DNA of 64,000 nt from Hippopus hippopus (taxonomy: Eukaryota; Mollusca; Bivalvia; Cardiida; Cardiidae), in NCBI GenBank assembly GCA_946811185.2, contig OX328113.1, positions 21,427,521-21,491,520 on the forward strand. Direction: 5' to 3'. Positions within the stretch are counted from its first letter, which is position 1, and the number at the start of each line of letters is the position of its first letter. A program made the translations under genes and the position numbers. The notes under the pieces were generated by a model. The model was not told the DNA's origin and made no database searches. It saw nothing but the letters and a program-made list of their open reading frames with translations. Positions 20,500 to 32,554 of this stretch are shown here, piece by piece.

Positions 20500-20659
20500 A
20501 GAGTTAATTATAGAAGGGAAGTCTGGAGTTATTGAACCAGAACACAGGGGTCAGTGACCTCTACCACTTATCATCACCATGTTATTCATGTCGTATTCTG
20601 TGCAATATAAACCTTTTATCTCCTTGTAACAGTTGATAAGCGGAAGAGTTGCATATGCA

Positions 20660-20722
20660 GACAGTGTAAGTCAAGATCAGACTGCACAGAATATGCAGTC
20701 TAACCTTGATATACACAGTCCG
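20660..20722 (+). repeat. M4 core palindrome
   Basis: AAGTCAAGATCAGACTGCAC is paired with GCAGTCTAACCTTGATATAC. Confidence 0.6.
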
Positions 20723-20801
20723 CTTCTTTGATGATATACTGACAAAGATTGTCCTGAAATTGAAATATAGGCACCTTTTGTGCTGGCTGAGAATTTGCAT
20801 T

Positions 20802-21215
20802 TAAGCCTTACTCTGTCCAAAGAGGGGTTTAACACTTTACCAAACAATCCCGGGTTTTCACAACTCTGAGAAAGAAGCCTTTTGAAAACATTGTGGAAAA
20901 AGGAGAAAATGCTGGTAACCAGCATTTTCTCCTTTTCACGCAAGGTTTTCAAGACTTTCACAGACAATCAGCGTCATTTTAGTTACATATAATTTGTCGT
21001 CTGCAAATTCTTCAGTTTGGAGAAGTCTGAAATTTTGTTGTTAGGTAAATAGTTAACAAAGGTCAGCTTGCACAGTATGCGTAGGCTGACCTGGGCCGAT
21101 AGTTTTTACTTTTGATCAATTTTCTTCTTGTCAAAGGACCATTGTACCTCATTATTCAATAATGAGGTACAATGATACAGATATGCATTAAACCCCCTTT
21201 TTCACAGAGCATGGC
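20802..21215 (+). mobile_element. M3 element interrupted by an M1 insertion
   Basis: CTTACTCTGTCCAAAGAGGG leads into M1 at 20829. M3 resumes with AAAGGTCAGCTTGCACAGTA and ends TTCACAGAGCATGGCT. A short hairpin (CCTCATTATTCAATAATGAGG region) occurs in its right part. Confidence 0.72.
20829..21056 (-). mobile_element. M1 element, full length, inside M3
   Basis: TTAACACTTTACCAAACAAT leads to GTTAGGTAAATAGTTAA, with TTAA on both sides. Confidence 0.87.
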
Positions 21216-21529
21216 TAATTTATTTAACAGGATGCTGAGGATGAACTCATTGATAAAATATTGTGGTAAAAGGAGAAATTGCTAATTTTATCATTACCTT
21301 GTTATTCTTAAATTTCTTTTTAATACTGATCTCTTGCCTGCTTTAAACTCTTCACTGCAGCAAAATTTTGGAGCTGCCCTAACTCAAAGCATTTAGAGAC
21401 AACAAAGTGACTGCGCCTCAAATGATGGATTTTTGAGTAAAAGGGCAGAAAATATTTTCTCTCAGGAAATCAGACCAAAACATTTCCAGTTTCAAGGTTT
21501 CTCTTGTTAAGAATGTCTCAACAAGCAGA

Positions 21530-21595
21530 CAGTGTAGATCAAAGATCAGACTATTTTGTGTAGTCTGATCATGATCAATACCAGCCGCAAAGGCA
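21530..21595 (+). repeat. M4 core palindrome, diverged
   Basis: GTAGATCAAAGATCAGACTA is paired with GTGTAGTCTGATCATGATC. Confidence 0.55.
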
Positions 21596-21970
21596 GCGAT
21601 AGTTGTGAAAGGTGCTGCACATGTTGATATTTTACAATGATGTTTTCAGTTATGTCATGGCAACCAGTGCACCTTTGCATTTATTATTTTTGTCTTTGTA
21701 ATGTATTATTTCTGTCTCACATAATGTACGGTAAATGCTACATTTTCATCAAGAAACTGGATACTTTGCTGTTCAGGGCTGCATTGAGAGAGAATATAAG
21801 TCTTTTGTAAATGAATTTTGCTTGTACATGTACTTGGACAGTAGTATATAATTTGATTGCGAAAAGCGGTAGATGAAAATTTATTTCATACTTTCCGGTG
21901 GGTTATCAAGAAATATCGGTGGAATATTTTTCGATATTTCATGGTTACGACCAGTGAAAATACCGATTTT

Positions 21971-23119
21971 TAGCTCCACTGGCCAAAGGCCAGCGGGCTT
22001 ATGTCATGGCCTGTTGTCCGTCGTGCGTCCGTCCGTCCATCCGTGCGTCCGTGCGTCCGTCCGTCCGTGCGTTAACTTTTTTTTAAAACGTCTTCTTCTC
22101 TGAAACTACCCATCCAATTTTGATGAAACTTCACAGAAATGATCCTGCCATGGTCCTCTTCAGAATTTCTTGAAAGAATTTAATTCCTTCAAAAACTCTG
22201 GTTGCCATGGCAACAAAACTGAAAAATTTTGAAAATCTTTGAAAATCTTCTTGTCTGAAACCGTAAGGCCAAGGGCTACCAAATTTGGCATGTAGCTTTA
22301 TCTAGTGGACCTCTACCAAGTTCTTCAATTTATAGCCCTGGGGTCAAAATTGGCCCCGCCCCGGGGGTTACAAGTTATACATGGGCTTATTTAGGGAGAA
22401 CTTTAAAATTCCTCTTCTACCTAGCCATAGGGCCTAGAGCTACCAAATTTGGCATGTAGCTTTATCTAGTGGACCTCTGCCAAGATTGTTCAAATTATAG
22501 CCCTGGGGTCAAATTAGGCCCTGCCCGGGGGTAACAAGTTTTACATGGGCTTATATAACAAGTTTTACATGGGCTTATATAGGGAGAACTTTAAAATTCT
22601 TCTTTGACATAGCCATGGGGCCTAGGGCGACCAAATTTGGCATGTAGCTTTATCTAGTGGACCTGTACCAAGGGTGTCCAAATTATAGCCGAGGGTCAAA
22701 TTTGACTTCGCTCCGGGGGGTAACATGTTTTACATGGGCGGGCTTATATAGGAAAATCTTTCGCATCTAGCTATAAGGGCTAGGGCTATCAAATTTTGCA
22801 TTTAGCTTTATCTAGGGGGTCTCTATCAAGGGTGCCCAAATTGAGAAAAATTTGAAAATCTTCTTGTTTATAACATTCAAGAACTGAATTATTTGGTATG
22901 GAGCTTTATATTGTGGACCTCCACCAGGATTCAAATAATTATAGCTTTGCGATCAAAATTGGCTTTGCCCATGGATCACAACTTTCTCGTAGGATTAGAT
23001 AGAAAAATGTTTGCATGTCCTCGTGTTTGAAATCAATTTGCTGAATATTGTAATGTTTGGCTTGTAGTGTTTTTACTTAATAGCCAGTGGAGCGATACAG
23101 GGCCATCATGGCCCTCTTG
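21971..23119 (+). mobile_element. Helentron/pearl-like element H1
   Basis: The 5' end is TAGCTCCACTGGCCAAAGGC, followed by a GTCC/GTGC microsatellite (22016-22072). Several ~170-bp internal repeats follow (TACCAAATTTGGCATGTAGC, ACAAGTTTTACATGGGCTTA). The 3' end has the inverted partner GCCAGTGGAGC, a hairpin AGGGCCATCATGGCCCT and a terminal CTTG. No open frame, so non-autonomous. Assignment is structural. Confidence 0.65.
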
Positions 23120-23379
23120 TTATATTTTTACTCTTCAATTGAAGGCGGAAACAGTTGTTCCCGCGCATTAGTTACCTAGGTGAAATGCGTGTGCCTCACA
23201 ACCAGATGGAAATATGACGTAATTTACCTTACACTTCCCGCGCTCGATGTAAGATTGTAATGCGTTGCTATGCGGAGGGGGTATGTTACGGGGAATAACC
23301 GAAAAAACTGTACTGGACTTTGATTAAGTTCCCCCAAGAAAGGGTTAAAAGCATGAAATAAATAGAATATTTGTTTTTT

Positions 23380-23515
23380 TAAGGTGAACGATCGAAATTT
23401 ATTTCATCTCGTGAACATCATCGGTTATATTTTCACTTGTGGCTGCGCCACTCGTGAAAATATTACCAATGATGTTCACTTGATGAAATAAATTTCGATC
23501 TTTCACCGTAAAAAA
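23380..23515. mobile_element. Foldback element with TGGCTGCGCCA loop region
   Basis: GATCGAAATTTATTTCATCT and ATGAAATAAATTTCGATCTT are inverted partners. The centre is TTCACTTGTGGCTGCGCCAC. A relative lies at 50095-50250. Confidence 0.75.
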
Positions 23516-23555
23516 CAAACATCCTCTATATATTTTCGAAAAAGACAAAAGCATT

Positions 23556-24029
23556 TGAGCCATGCTCTGGCAAAAAGGGAGTTAATACATCTCCATAATG
23601 CAGTACATTTTGCAAAGTAACACAAAATCTATTTTTCTAACAACCTAACTGTATCTTGAAGTACTAAGGTCCTTGGACAAGCAGAAATGTACTGAAAGCA
23701 AAGTTTTGATACAGGTCAACCTGCCCAGACTGTGCAGACTGACATGGGTCTATACTTTTTACAGATGCATGAAGCCTCCATTAACTCCTTACCAAACGAC
23801 AACTTTTTCAACTTTTCCAAATTGAAAGCATTTGCAGATGACAAAATAATTGTTGCTCAAATGATGATTTCTGTCTTTGATAGGGTAGAAAACATTGTGG
23901 GAAAAGGAGAAAATGCTGGTTACCAGCATTTTCTCCTTTTCCCACAATTTTTTCAAAAGCCTCCTACTTCAGGGTCGTTAAAACTCGGGATTGTGTGGTA
24001 AAGAGTTAAGCCCCTCACAGAGTATGGCC
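23556..24029 (+). mobile_element. M3 element interrupted by an M1 insertion
   Basis: The left end is TGAGCCATGCTCTGGCAAAA. M1 occupies 23781-24008. The M3 right end resumes as GCCCCTCACAGAGTATGGCC. Confidence 0.75.
23781..24008 (+). mobile_element. M1 element, full length, inside M3
   Basis: TTAACTCCTTACCAAACGAC leads to GTGTGGTAAAGAGTTAA, with TTAA on both sides. Confidence 0.9.
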
Positions 24030-24055
24030 AATGTATTTTGTTTTGATGAAGGATA

Positions 24056-24270
24056 TTAATCCTTTATCATACGATCCCAACTTTTAATAACCTTGAGAGA
24101 GAAGGCTTTTGAAAACATTGTGGGAAAAGGAGAAGATGCTGGTTAGCAGCATTTTCTCATTTAAGTACAATGTTCAAAGAATGAAATCATCGTTTAAGCA
24201 ACACTTAATTGGTCGTCTGTAGATGCTTTCAATTTGGTCCAGTCCAAGATTTTGTACTTAAGGAGTGAGT
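24056..24270 (-). mobile_element. M1 element
   Basis: TTAATCCTTTATCATACGAT runs to a decayed right end (GATTTTGTACTTAAGGAGTG). Confidence 0.75.
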
Positions 24271-24284
24271 TAGTTATTGTAAAG

Positions 24285-26732
24285 AGTTCACTCTGTACTA
24301 GACAGTGCTTGGTTTGAATGACCCTGAGGAAGAAGACTATCAAAAACATTGTGGTTAAAGGAGGAAATACTGATAACCAGCATTTTTCCTTTTTCCATAA
24401 TGTTTTTAGCTCCACTGGCCGAAGGCCAGCGGGCTTATGTCATGGCCTGTTGTCCGTCGTGCGTCCGTCCGTCCGTGCGTCCGTGCGTCCGTCCGTCCGT
24501 GCGTTAACTTTTTTTTAAAACGTCTTCTTCTCTGAAACTACCCATCCAATTTTGATGAAACTTCACAGAAATGATCCTGCCATGGTCCTCTTCAGAATTT
24601 CTTGAAAGAATTTAATTCCTTCAAAAACTCTGGTTGCCATGGCAACAAAACTGAAAAATTTTGAAAATCTTTGAAAATCTTTTTGTCTGAAACCGTAAGG
24701 CCAAGGGCTACCAAATTTGGCATGTAGCTTTATCTAGTGGACCTCTACCAAGTTTCTTCAATTTATAGCCCTGGGGTCAAAATTGGCGCCGCCCCGGGGG
24801 TCACAAGTTTTACATGGGCTTATTTAGGGAGAACTTTAAAATTCCTCTTCTACCTAGCCATGGGGCCTAGGGCGACCAAATTTGGCATGTAGCTTTATCT
24901 AGTGGACCTGTACCAAGGGTGTCCAAATTATAGCCGAGGGTCAAATTTGACTTCGCCCCGGGGGGTAACATGTTTTACATGGGCGGGCTTATATAGGAAA
25001 ATCTTTCGCATCTAGCTATAAGGGCTAGGGCTATCAAATTTTGCATTTAGCTTTATCTAGGGGGTCTCTATCAAGGGTGCCCAAATTATAGCCCAGGGGG
25101 TCAAATGTAGCCCCACCCCAGGGGGTCACAAGTTCTACATGGTCTTATATAAGGAAACTTTAATAATCTACTTGTACATAGCCATATTTAGGCCTAGGGC
25201 TACCAAATTTTGCATGTAACTTTATATAATGGGCCTTTACCAAGAGGGCCCAAATTTTAACTTTGGGGGTCAAGTTTGACTCCACACCAGGGGTCACAAG
25301 TTTTACATTGGCTTTTATAGTGAAAACTTGATAAACCTGTGTCATGGATCACATATTTTACAGGGCCTTTTATTCAGCAAACTTGTTTTACATGACTTTT
25401 TGTTGGGCAAGATTAAAAAATCTTTTTGTTTATAACCACACATTCTAGTTTCATATTGTAGGTCTGGGGTCAAAATTGCCTTCATTCCAGGGATCGCAAG
25501 TTTAACATGGGCTTCAAAATATTGTCACTTCAATTTAAACATTAATCAAGGGAAATAACTCTTTTTATGAAAGATAAAGTTCGTTACTATTTACCTCCCT
25601 TGATTATCAAGCTGCAGTGATACATGATTGGTGCTAGACAAGTTTTTTAGCTCCACTGGCCGAAGGCCAGCAGGCTTATGTTATGGCCCGTTGTCCGTTG
25701 TGCGTCCATCCGTATGTTAACTTTTTAGCTCATTTGAGCACAACGTGCTCAAGGGGAGCTTTTAGGATCACCTGGTGTCCGTCGTGCATCGTGTGTCGTC
25801 AACAATTCTTTAAACATCAACTCCTCCTAAACCACTGGGCGGATTTGGACCAAACTTGGCTGGAATGTTCCTTGGAAGGTCCTCTTTAAAAACTGTTCAC
25901 AGAATTTGATTCCATCAAAAAGTCTGGTTGCCATTGCAACCAAATGGAATTTTTTAGGGAATTCTTTAAAAATCTTCTCCTCTGAAACCACGGGTCAGAT
26001 TTTGAAATAATTTCACAGATATGCTCTTTGGGTGACCCTTTTTAAAATTTGTTCGTAAAATTTTGATCCGTCAAAAAATGTGGCTCTGGTGAATGGGGGC
26101 TTCTTGCACCATATAGAAATGAAGGAATTCTTCAAAATTCTTCTTCTCTGAAACCGCTGGTCAGATTTCGAAATAATTTCACAGGATTGTTCCTTGGGTG
26201 ACCCTTTTCAAAAACTGTTCATAAAATTTTGATCTGTCAAAAAACGTGGCTCTGGTGAATGGGGGCTTCTTGCACTAAACAGAAATGAAGGAATTCTTTA
26301 AAAATCTTCTCCTCTCATGGGTTTCATGTTTTACAGGGCTTTTCATTGAGAAAAATTTGAAAATCTTCTTGTTTATAACATTCAAGAACTGAATTATTTG
26401 GTATGGAGCTTTATATTGTGGACCTCCACCAGGATTCAAATAATTATAGCTTTGCGATCAAAATTGGCTTTGCCCATGGATCACAACTTTCTCGTAGGAT
26501 TAGATAGAAAAGTGTTTGCATGTCCTTGTGTTTGAAATCAATTTGCTGAATATTGTAATGTTTGGCTTGTAGTGTTTTTACTTAATAGCCAGTGGAGCGA
26601 TACAGGGCCATCATGGCCCTCTTGTTTATCCTTTTATAGACAAACCCCGTCATTTGAGCCACATTTAATTGGTCGTCTGCAATTGCTTTCAATTTGTGTG
26701 AGTCTAAAATTTTTTCCATCTGATAAAGAGTT
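24285..26732 (-). mobile_element. M1 element split by a 2.2-kb Helentron-like insertion
   Basis: The left half 24285-24406 stops in the right palindrome arm (TTTTTCCATAATGTTTT). The right half resumes at 26625 with ATCCTTTTATAGACAAACCC and ends at ATCTGATAAAGAGTT. Confidence 0.8.
24407..26624 (+). mobile_element. Helentron/pearl-like element H2, composite
   Basis: The 5' end and first 0.7 kb are nearly identical to H1. A second H-type 5' end starts at 25648 (TAGCTCCACTGGCCGAAGGC) and a third, of another family, at 25726 (TAGCTCATTTGAGCACAACG). The 3' end (26588-26624) is the same as H1, finishing GGGCCATCATGGCCCTCTTG. Confidence 0.65.
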
Positions 26733-26820
26733 GCATCTGGTAAAAAGTTATGCATCAATTTATTTTGATAGTTCATGAAGTATGGCTGGACCTAATCCAA
26801 TCCAGATGTTTCACCTAGTT

Positions 26821-27047
26821 TGACTCTGTACCAAACGACAAGGTTTTGGACTTTTCGAAATTGAAAGCAGCAACAAACAACATATAAACTGTAGGTCAAG
26901 TAAGGGGATTGGTCTTCAATTATGAAGAAAACATTGTGGGAAAAGAAGAAAATGCTGGTTACCAGCATTTTCTCCTTTTCCCACAATGTTTTCAGAAGCT
27001 TCATTTGTCAGGATTTTAGGAAAACAGGGTAGGTTGGTAGAGGGTAG
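26821..27047 (+). mobile_element. M1 element
   Basis: TGACTCTGTACCAAACGACA leads to TTGGTAGAGGGTAG. The palindrome is intact; the end TTAA is lost on the right. Confidence 0.8.
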
Positions 27048-27111
27048 ATATATTATTCACTTATGATCAGGCTTTTTCTGTCCTTTTGATAACCTTCACA
27101 AGTACAGTTGC

Positions 27112-27440
27112 CTTTGCAGACAATGTAGATTAAGGTCAGACAGCAGTAAATGTGCTGGCTGATCTTGGGTCTATGCTGCTCTTTAAATCTTATTGCATGT
27201 GCTAAAAAACAGCTTTAAAATTTGTAGATTTGAACATTTCTCTCTGACCGAAAATGTCAATTTGATGAAACCTGTATCAGATCAAATAAACCTCGGAGAC
27301 AAGTTGAGAAATAAAACCCAAACTATTGCAATTTTGCATGGTTACTTTTGTCTGCTAAGTTTCAGAGGAGCAGACAGTGTCGATCAAAGATCAGACTTCA
27401 CATTTTGTGCAGTGTGAACTTCAATCTACACTTGCCACAA
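27112..27440 (+). repeat. Two M4 cores
   Basis: Degraded cores lie at 27112-27185 and 27370-27440 (GTGTCGATCAAAGATCAGAC; GTGCAGTGTGAACTTCAATC). Confidence 0.5.
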
Positions 27441-27624
27441 AGGTAATCAAAGTTGTGAAAGGGACTCAGGTGGTTATCGTATACATGTTTTCAACATTTG
27501 ACCAGTTTTTAAAGGGAAATTTAAAAAAAAAGAGCAAATATTGCTGAAAAAAATAAATCATACAGTAATTTCAGACGTTTGTATAGAGTTCATTCAATTG
27601 TGTTTGCAATTACTACTTTTCTGG

Positions 27625-27795
27625 GTTCCTGGGTGGCTTTCATGGTTATGATGTTGGATTAAAACTCCAGATGTCTTTGGTTTGATCCTGACCCACTGCG
27701 CTTGGTTTTCGTTGGTATTTTCATAGGCAGAGTCCCAGTTGAAGTACTGGTGAAACACATGAACAAGCAAACTGTTGCTATGATATGCCTGAAAT
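27625..27795 (+). mobile_element. tRNA-derived SINE, partial
   Basis: The head has B-box GGTTTGATCCTGACC. The body contains GTTGAAGTACTGGTGAAACA, as in the 5259 copy. Confidence 0.6.
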
Positions 27796-27830
27796 AATTG
27801 TTCCAAGTGGGGCAAAACAAGTTGACTGTT

Positions 27831-28030
27831 TAGCCCTTTACCAAACATTCACATTTTTAATGACCCTGAGAAAGAGACCTTTTGAAAACATAGTGGGAAA
27901 AGGAGAAAATGTAACCAGCATTTTCTCCTTTTCCCAATTTTTTTCCCCAGTCAAAGAAATTCAGTTCATTAATACCATTTCAAATTTCTTTGTCTGTAGA
28001 TACTTTTAGTTTGGAAAAGTCTAAAATATA
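27831..28030 (-). mobile_element. M1 element
   Basis: TTAGCCCTTTACCAAACATT leads to TTTGGAAAAGTCTAAAATAT. Confidence 0.78.
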
Positions 28031-28031
28031 T

Positions 28032-28246
28032 CCCATTACCAAAAAACAAAACTTTGGACTGGACCATATTGAAAGCATATGCAAAAAGTTTAATGTTGTA
28101 AAAGTGATGATTTAAAATTGTCTTTAATAGAGTAGAAAACATTTTGGAAAAGGAGAAAATGCCACCAGCATTTCTCATTTTCCCATGTTTTCAAAAGCCT
28201 TCTCTCGCAGGGTCATTAGCAGTGGGGATTGTGTGGTAAAGGGTTA
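28032..28246 (+). mobile_element. M1 element
   Basis: CCCATTACCAAAAAACAAAA leads to GTGTGGTAAAGGGTTAA. The palindrome is shortened. Confidence 0.8.
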
Positions 28247-28554
28247 AGAAGTTGATGAAGATGGCATGTTAAACGAATGATCAGTCTTGAAACATGTTGT
28301 AACATTAATTGTTTCTTTTTTTAGCGCCAAACTCCAGCATTACTTCTAATCATTATGAAATATTACAGTTACCTTGGGAAAAAAATTATGCAGCATACTT
28401 GTGACTTTGAAAGTATCATTGTAGAATATGGATTATCAACATAATGTGACTAGTAATTAACATGTAAGAAAACATTGTGGCTCAAGGAGAAATAGCTATG
28501 AATAATAAGTCATTTGTAGGAATTGGTGAGTCTAGATCTGTAATAAATGGTCTT

Positions 28555-28780
28555 GTAGCCCTTTACTACACAATCCCTTGTTTTAACGACCCAGAGGAAG
28601 ATGCCTATTGAAAACATTGTAGCTCAAATGATGGGATTTGTTTTTGAAAGGATAGAAAATGTGGGAAAAGAAGAATATGCTAGTAACCAGCCTTTTCTTC
28701 TTTTCAAACAATGTTTTCTACTTTTTCTAAAACAAACTTAGTCATTTATGTCACAGTGGTTTCATCTGGACTTTCTGATG
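28555..28780 (-). mobile_element. M1 element, mixed-orientation
   Basis: The left half is minus-type (AGCCCTTTACTACACAATCC). The segment at 28619-28655 (GCTCAAATGATGGGATTTGT) belongs to plus-type M1, suggesting recombination. Confidence 0.7.
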
Positions 28781-28966
28781 AGGTGTCATTTGACCTGCTC
28801 CAAATGAATAAAAGAAGCCAAATATTTAAATTTTTGGGGGTCATCTAGAAACTATGGGGGTCCAAATTCAAGGACAGGGGGTCAGGGAAAACCCTCTGGC
28901 ACATTTAAAGTGATGTCTATAAATACTCTCAGCATTGATAAGTTTAAGATTTTGTTGTCTAGTAAA

Positions 28967-29194
28967 TAGCCCTTTACCACACAATGACGCCTTTTAACGC
29001 CCCTGAAGAAGAGGCCTTTTGAAAACATGGTGGGAAAAGGAGAAAATGCTGGTAACCAGCATTTTCTCCTTTTCCCACAAAGTTTTCTGCCCTATCAAAG
29101 AAAAGTTGCGTCATTTGAGCCACTATGAAATTGTTGTCTGCAAACGCTTTCAATTTGGATAGGTCTTAAATTTTGCTGTGTGGTAAAGGGTTAA
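28967..29194 (-). mobile_element. M1 element, full length
   Basis: TAGCCCTTTACCACACAATG leads to GTGTGGTAAAGGGTTAA. The palindrome is intact. Confidence 0.87.
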
Positions 29195-29459
29195 TTAAGA
29201 GAATGATGACTCCTATGGACTTACAGAGTTACTTGGTTATCATGGACAGCTGGAAACATGGCCTGGACTTTAACCAGTATGTTCATGATAATGCATAAAC
29301 TACCAGTAAATACCATCAAAAAGTCACCTGAGCCTTTAAAGGGGCAAATGATAGAACTAGACTCCAACCACAATGTATTCTTGTAAGAAAATTGGTTTTC
29401 TGTCAGGAAAAATTATTAGGATATTACTGTTTGCTTTTGCTGCAAAAAAGAAAACTAAG

Positions 29460-29550
29460 ATACAAACAAAAACTTGCAATTGCTGGTATTTAAACCATCA
29501 CAATCTAACAATAGCCCAGCGACTCTTCTGTCTGAGCTATCTGGGTATGT
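29460..29550 (-). mobile_element. tRNA-like SINE head
   Basis: On the minus strand, CCAGATAGCTCAGACAGAAG (A-box) is followed by GGTTTAAATACCAGC (B-box). Confidence 0.6.
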
Positions 29551-30224
29551 TAGTAAATATTGTGTTTGAAAGTATTTGTGACAATGTTAAAGATCCTGGA
29601 GACAGTCTAAAGAAATTTTACAGAAAAAATATAAAAAATGTTGAACTCTCCACATGTGTTCTACCCATGTTTAGACCACGCATGTAGCGAATTGACCAAT
29701 CAGCGATCAGTATTTCAAAAGTATATATCGAAGACACAACTCCCACAGTTGTATATCTGGATATACAATGCTAGTATATCCTGCACGTGAATTCTTACAA
29801 GTTTTGTTTGCAGTACCGAGCCAGAGCAAAATGTACCTGTCGCGGTAAAACACAATTTGGAAAATATGCTTCAGGGGATCAGATATAGCATTCGATGGGT
29901 GAGACCAATACTATTCTAAGTGCGTATACAATATACAAGCACTTAGAATAGTATTGCACTTACTTATCAATTTACTAAAGTAACCTTTTCAGTGGAGTGT
30001 GTTTTTGACAGAAGAAAAAATAAGACTCCAGTAAGGACAAAACTAATTTTGGTATTAGATGATATCACGGCGGTCAGTGAACCTATGCATATGTTTCCTG
30101 CCTTTCTCATACCATATCAAAACAACTAGGCAATTTTTCTCTATAATTCAAAAAAAGGAAAAAAATTCGTTTTAACTAAAAAATAAGAAATTCGACTGCG
30201 CTCTTGAGTTTGTTTTTACAAGAG

Positions 30225-30472
30225 TTTAACGCTGTTTTAATAGCTGTAAGGTCATATCACGGCGGTCAGTGGATCTATGCATATGGTCTCTGGCTTTCTC
30301 ACACCAGTACTGACAAAAACTTTCTTTCCAAGTGTCTGCTTTTCTCACATGCATCAGAGGTGAGAAGCGAAAAATTGAGGGAAAGACAGCTTGCCGCAAC
30401 CGGGTATCGAACGTGCAACTACCAGCTCACAAGTCAGATACGCTAGCCACTGAGCTACCAGGCCGGGCAGAA
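30225..30472 (-). mobile_element. tRNA-derived SINE, minus strand
   Basis: On the minus strand the head is CCTGGTAGCTCAGTGGCTAG with B-box GTTCGATACCC. The tail complement CACGGCGGTCAGTGGATCTA is at the left; a second partial tail lies at 30065-30130. Confidence 0.75.
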
Positions 30473-30829
30473 ATTCACGTACTGAACATACATGATAAAA
30501 AAGAACATTATTTCTCAAAAACATTCTATGTTTTTGGTAATAGAATAGAACGTTCAATTGAAATGTAACATTTTCAAAATATTGAAGACAAATACTAGTT
30601 CGATCTTGAACACTCCACAATGAGGTTTACCCTGATTAAATATCCTAATGAATAATTTAGCATTTTGATAGAAATTACACCTTTTATTTGTTTCTTTTGA
30701 ATCTGGCGCAAGACCTTTCATTGCAACGAACAGAATGACTCCATTTTGTAACAAGCTTTTTATCTCATACGCACATGTACATTTGACATGAAAAGCACGA
30801 ATAAATAGTCACGTGGTCTAAGTTAGATA

Positions 30830-30930
30830 GAAAATCTCTTGCCATGATATATGGGAAATATACACTCGCTAACGCTCGTGTATATTTCCCATGTACTACG
30901 GCACTCGTTTTCTATCCCATACTTCTATCT
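30830..30930. repeat. Foldback repeat
   Basis: AGATAGAAAAT, GGGAAATATACAC and CTCGCTAACGCTCGTG are inverted-symmetric with GTGTATATTTCCC and TTTTCTATC. Confidence 0.65.
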
Positions 30931-31369
30931 ACGTTTTACTTCTAAAGCCATTTTTGCATGTACATAAAAGTTATCGCTTTTGTTAAGATGTGTTTTAAAA
31001 ATTGCAAAACGAAATTTGGCTGGATGCTACTTTAAAGCAGCATACATATTTTACAAGGCTGTTTTCAGTTGTTTGGTGCAATTTTGTGTTTTTGAGGTGA
31101 TATTTGAATGTTGATCAAAATTGTCAAATAGAATTTGTGAAGTCTGGGGATTATAAAATACATTCAAATTTGACCTTTAACATGTATGTTTGCATGTGTC
31201 ACCCATGCATACACTTGTGAAATATGATAGATAAGATATGGAACAGATAATTGTTTGAATATTTATAGATGAAGTATTCAAACTGATAACCTATTGAATA
31301 TTTATTCCATATCCCTTTATCAGAGAATTTGTATTGCAGCTATGTCTGGGGCAGGGATAAGGTAAATAC

Positions 31370-31579
31370 ATTTGTCAACTTTTCATCACACAATCCTGAC
31401 TTTAGAAAAGATTATGCAGAAAAGAGAATATGCTAGAAAGCAGCATTTCATCCTTTTCCAACGATGTTTGCTACTCTTTCAGAATCAAATTTCAGTTTTT
31501 GAGTCACATTTACTTTGTCATCTGCAAATGTTTTTAATGTGGACCAGTCTAAAATTTTGTTTTTTTGGTAAAGGGTTAA
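31370..31579 (-). mobile_element. M1 element, diverged
   Basis: CAACTTTTCATCACACAATC leads to TTTTGGTAAAGGGTTAA. Confidence 0.75.
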
Positions 31580-31783
31580 ACTCTTTAACAAACACTAAAA
31601 CTTAAGTCTTTGCCATAATGAAAGTATATGTTGCTCAGATATTAAAATTTGTCTTGGAAGGGGTAGAGAACATTGTGGGAAAAGGTGGAAGTGATGGTTA
31701 CCAGCATTTTCTCCTTACCCCAAAATATTTTCAGCAGCCTGTTTCCTGAGGGTCTTGAAAACAGGATTGTTTGGTAAAGGGTA
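31576..31783 (+). mobile_element. M1 element sharing TTAA with its neighbour
   Basis: TTAAACTCTTTAACAAACAC leads to GTTTGGTAAAGGGTAA. The TTAA at 31576-31579 belongs to both copies. Confidence 0.78.
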
Positions 31784-31799
31784 ATGTGGTGTTTTATTC

Positions 31800-31970
31800 C
31801 GCTTTCAGTAGTGTTTCAGTAGCATCATAAGGGCAGCTTACTCATCTATGTCTTTCCGGAATTTCCTGTTTACTAGGCTAGGGCACTGTAGACCTTGCCA
31901 AAGGACACTGTCCCAATTGGAAATTCATTTCTTGCAACTTCAAGTCTAGTTTTACCACTCATTTTTCTAC
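31800..31970 (-). mobile_element. SINE remnant, minus strand
   Basis: It contains GGCACTGTAGACCTTGCCAA, AGGACACTGTCCC, like the body of the 11320 copy. The head is decayed. Confidence 0.45.
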
Positions 31971-32301
31971 CAGCAACTGAAACCAACAAAAACTTTCACA
32001 GACCGTACTGTAACACAATATTAGTCATAAATAATACTTAAATTTTTGATGGAATGAATTAGATTTGCAAGCAATTTGGCCCCCTGAATTGTTTTTGGTT
32101 GCTAGTGGGCTCTAAAGGTCTTGAGGCATACCAGTTTTGAAAACCAATGAAAAACTTCTTTAATGAGCAATTTTTATTTCACAATGATATTGTTATTATC
32201 ATTTTGTTATAGATAACACTTTAATTCCTGTCAGTTATCCATATTTTATTGGGATTTTTTCAACTGCTGCAAGTTAGTTGCAGGGGGTAATGAGGTATAA
32301 A

Positions 32302-32554
32302 TCAGCCATGCTCTGTGAAAAGGGGGTTTAATGCATCTGCAGAAAAGTATTGACCAAGGTCAGTCTGCGCAGGCTGGCCTGTGTCAAACTTTTTGCTTTT
32401 GGTAAATTGTCTGCATGTCCAAGGACGATTCTACCTCAGGATTCAGCTGGGTGTTAGACTAAATGGATTTTATGAATTGATAATTATGTGATGAATCACT
32501 TGGTATAATGCATCAAGGAGACAAATTAAATCCCTTTTTGCTGGAGCACGGCTT
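32302..32554 (+). mobile_element. M3 miniature element, full length
   Basis: CAGCCATGCTCTGTGAAAAG on the left and TTTTTGCTGGAGCACGGCTTA on the right are inverted partners. The internal hairpin is partly deleted. No M1 in its TTAA. Confidence 0.75.

Noticed and set aside
22016..22072. CRISPR-like or satellite array of GTCC repeats
   Set aside because: It is a simple microsatellite that is part of each Helentron-like element's 5' region; this is animal DNA.
29373..29687. 104-codon open frame as a gene
   Set aside because: It overlaps a tRNA-like SINE head on the opposite strand, shows low-complexity lysine-rich sequence and no recognised domain.
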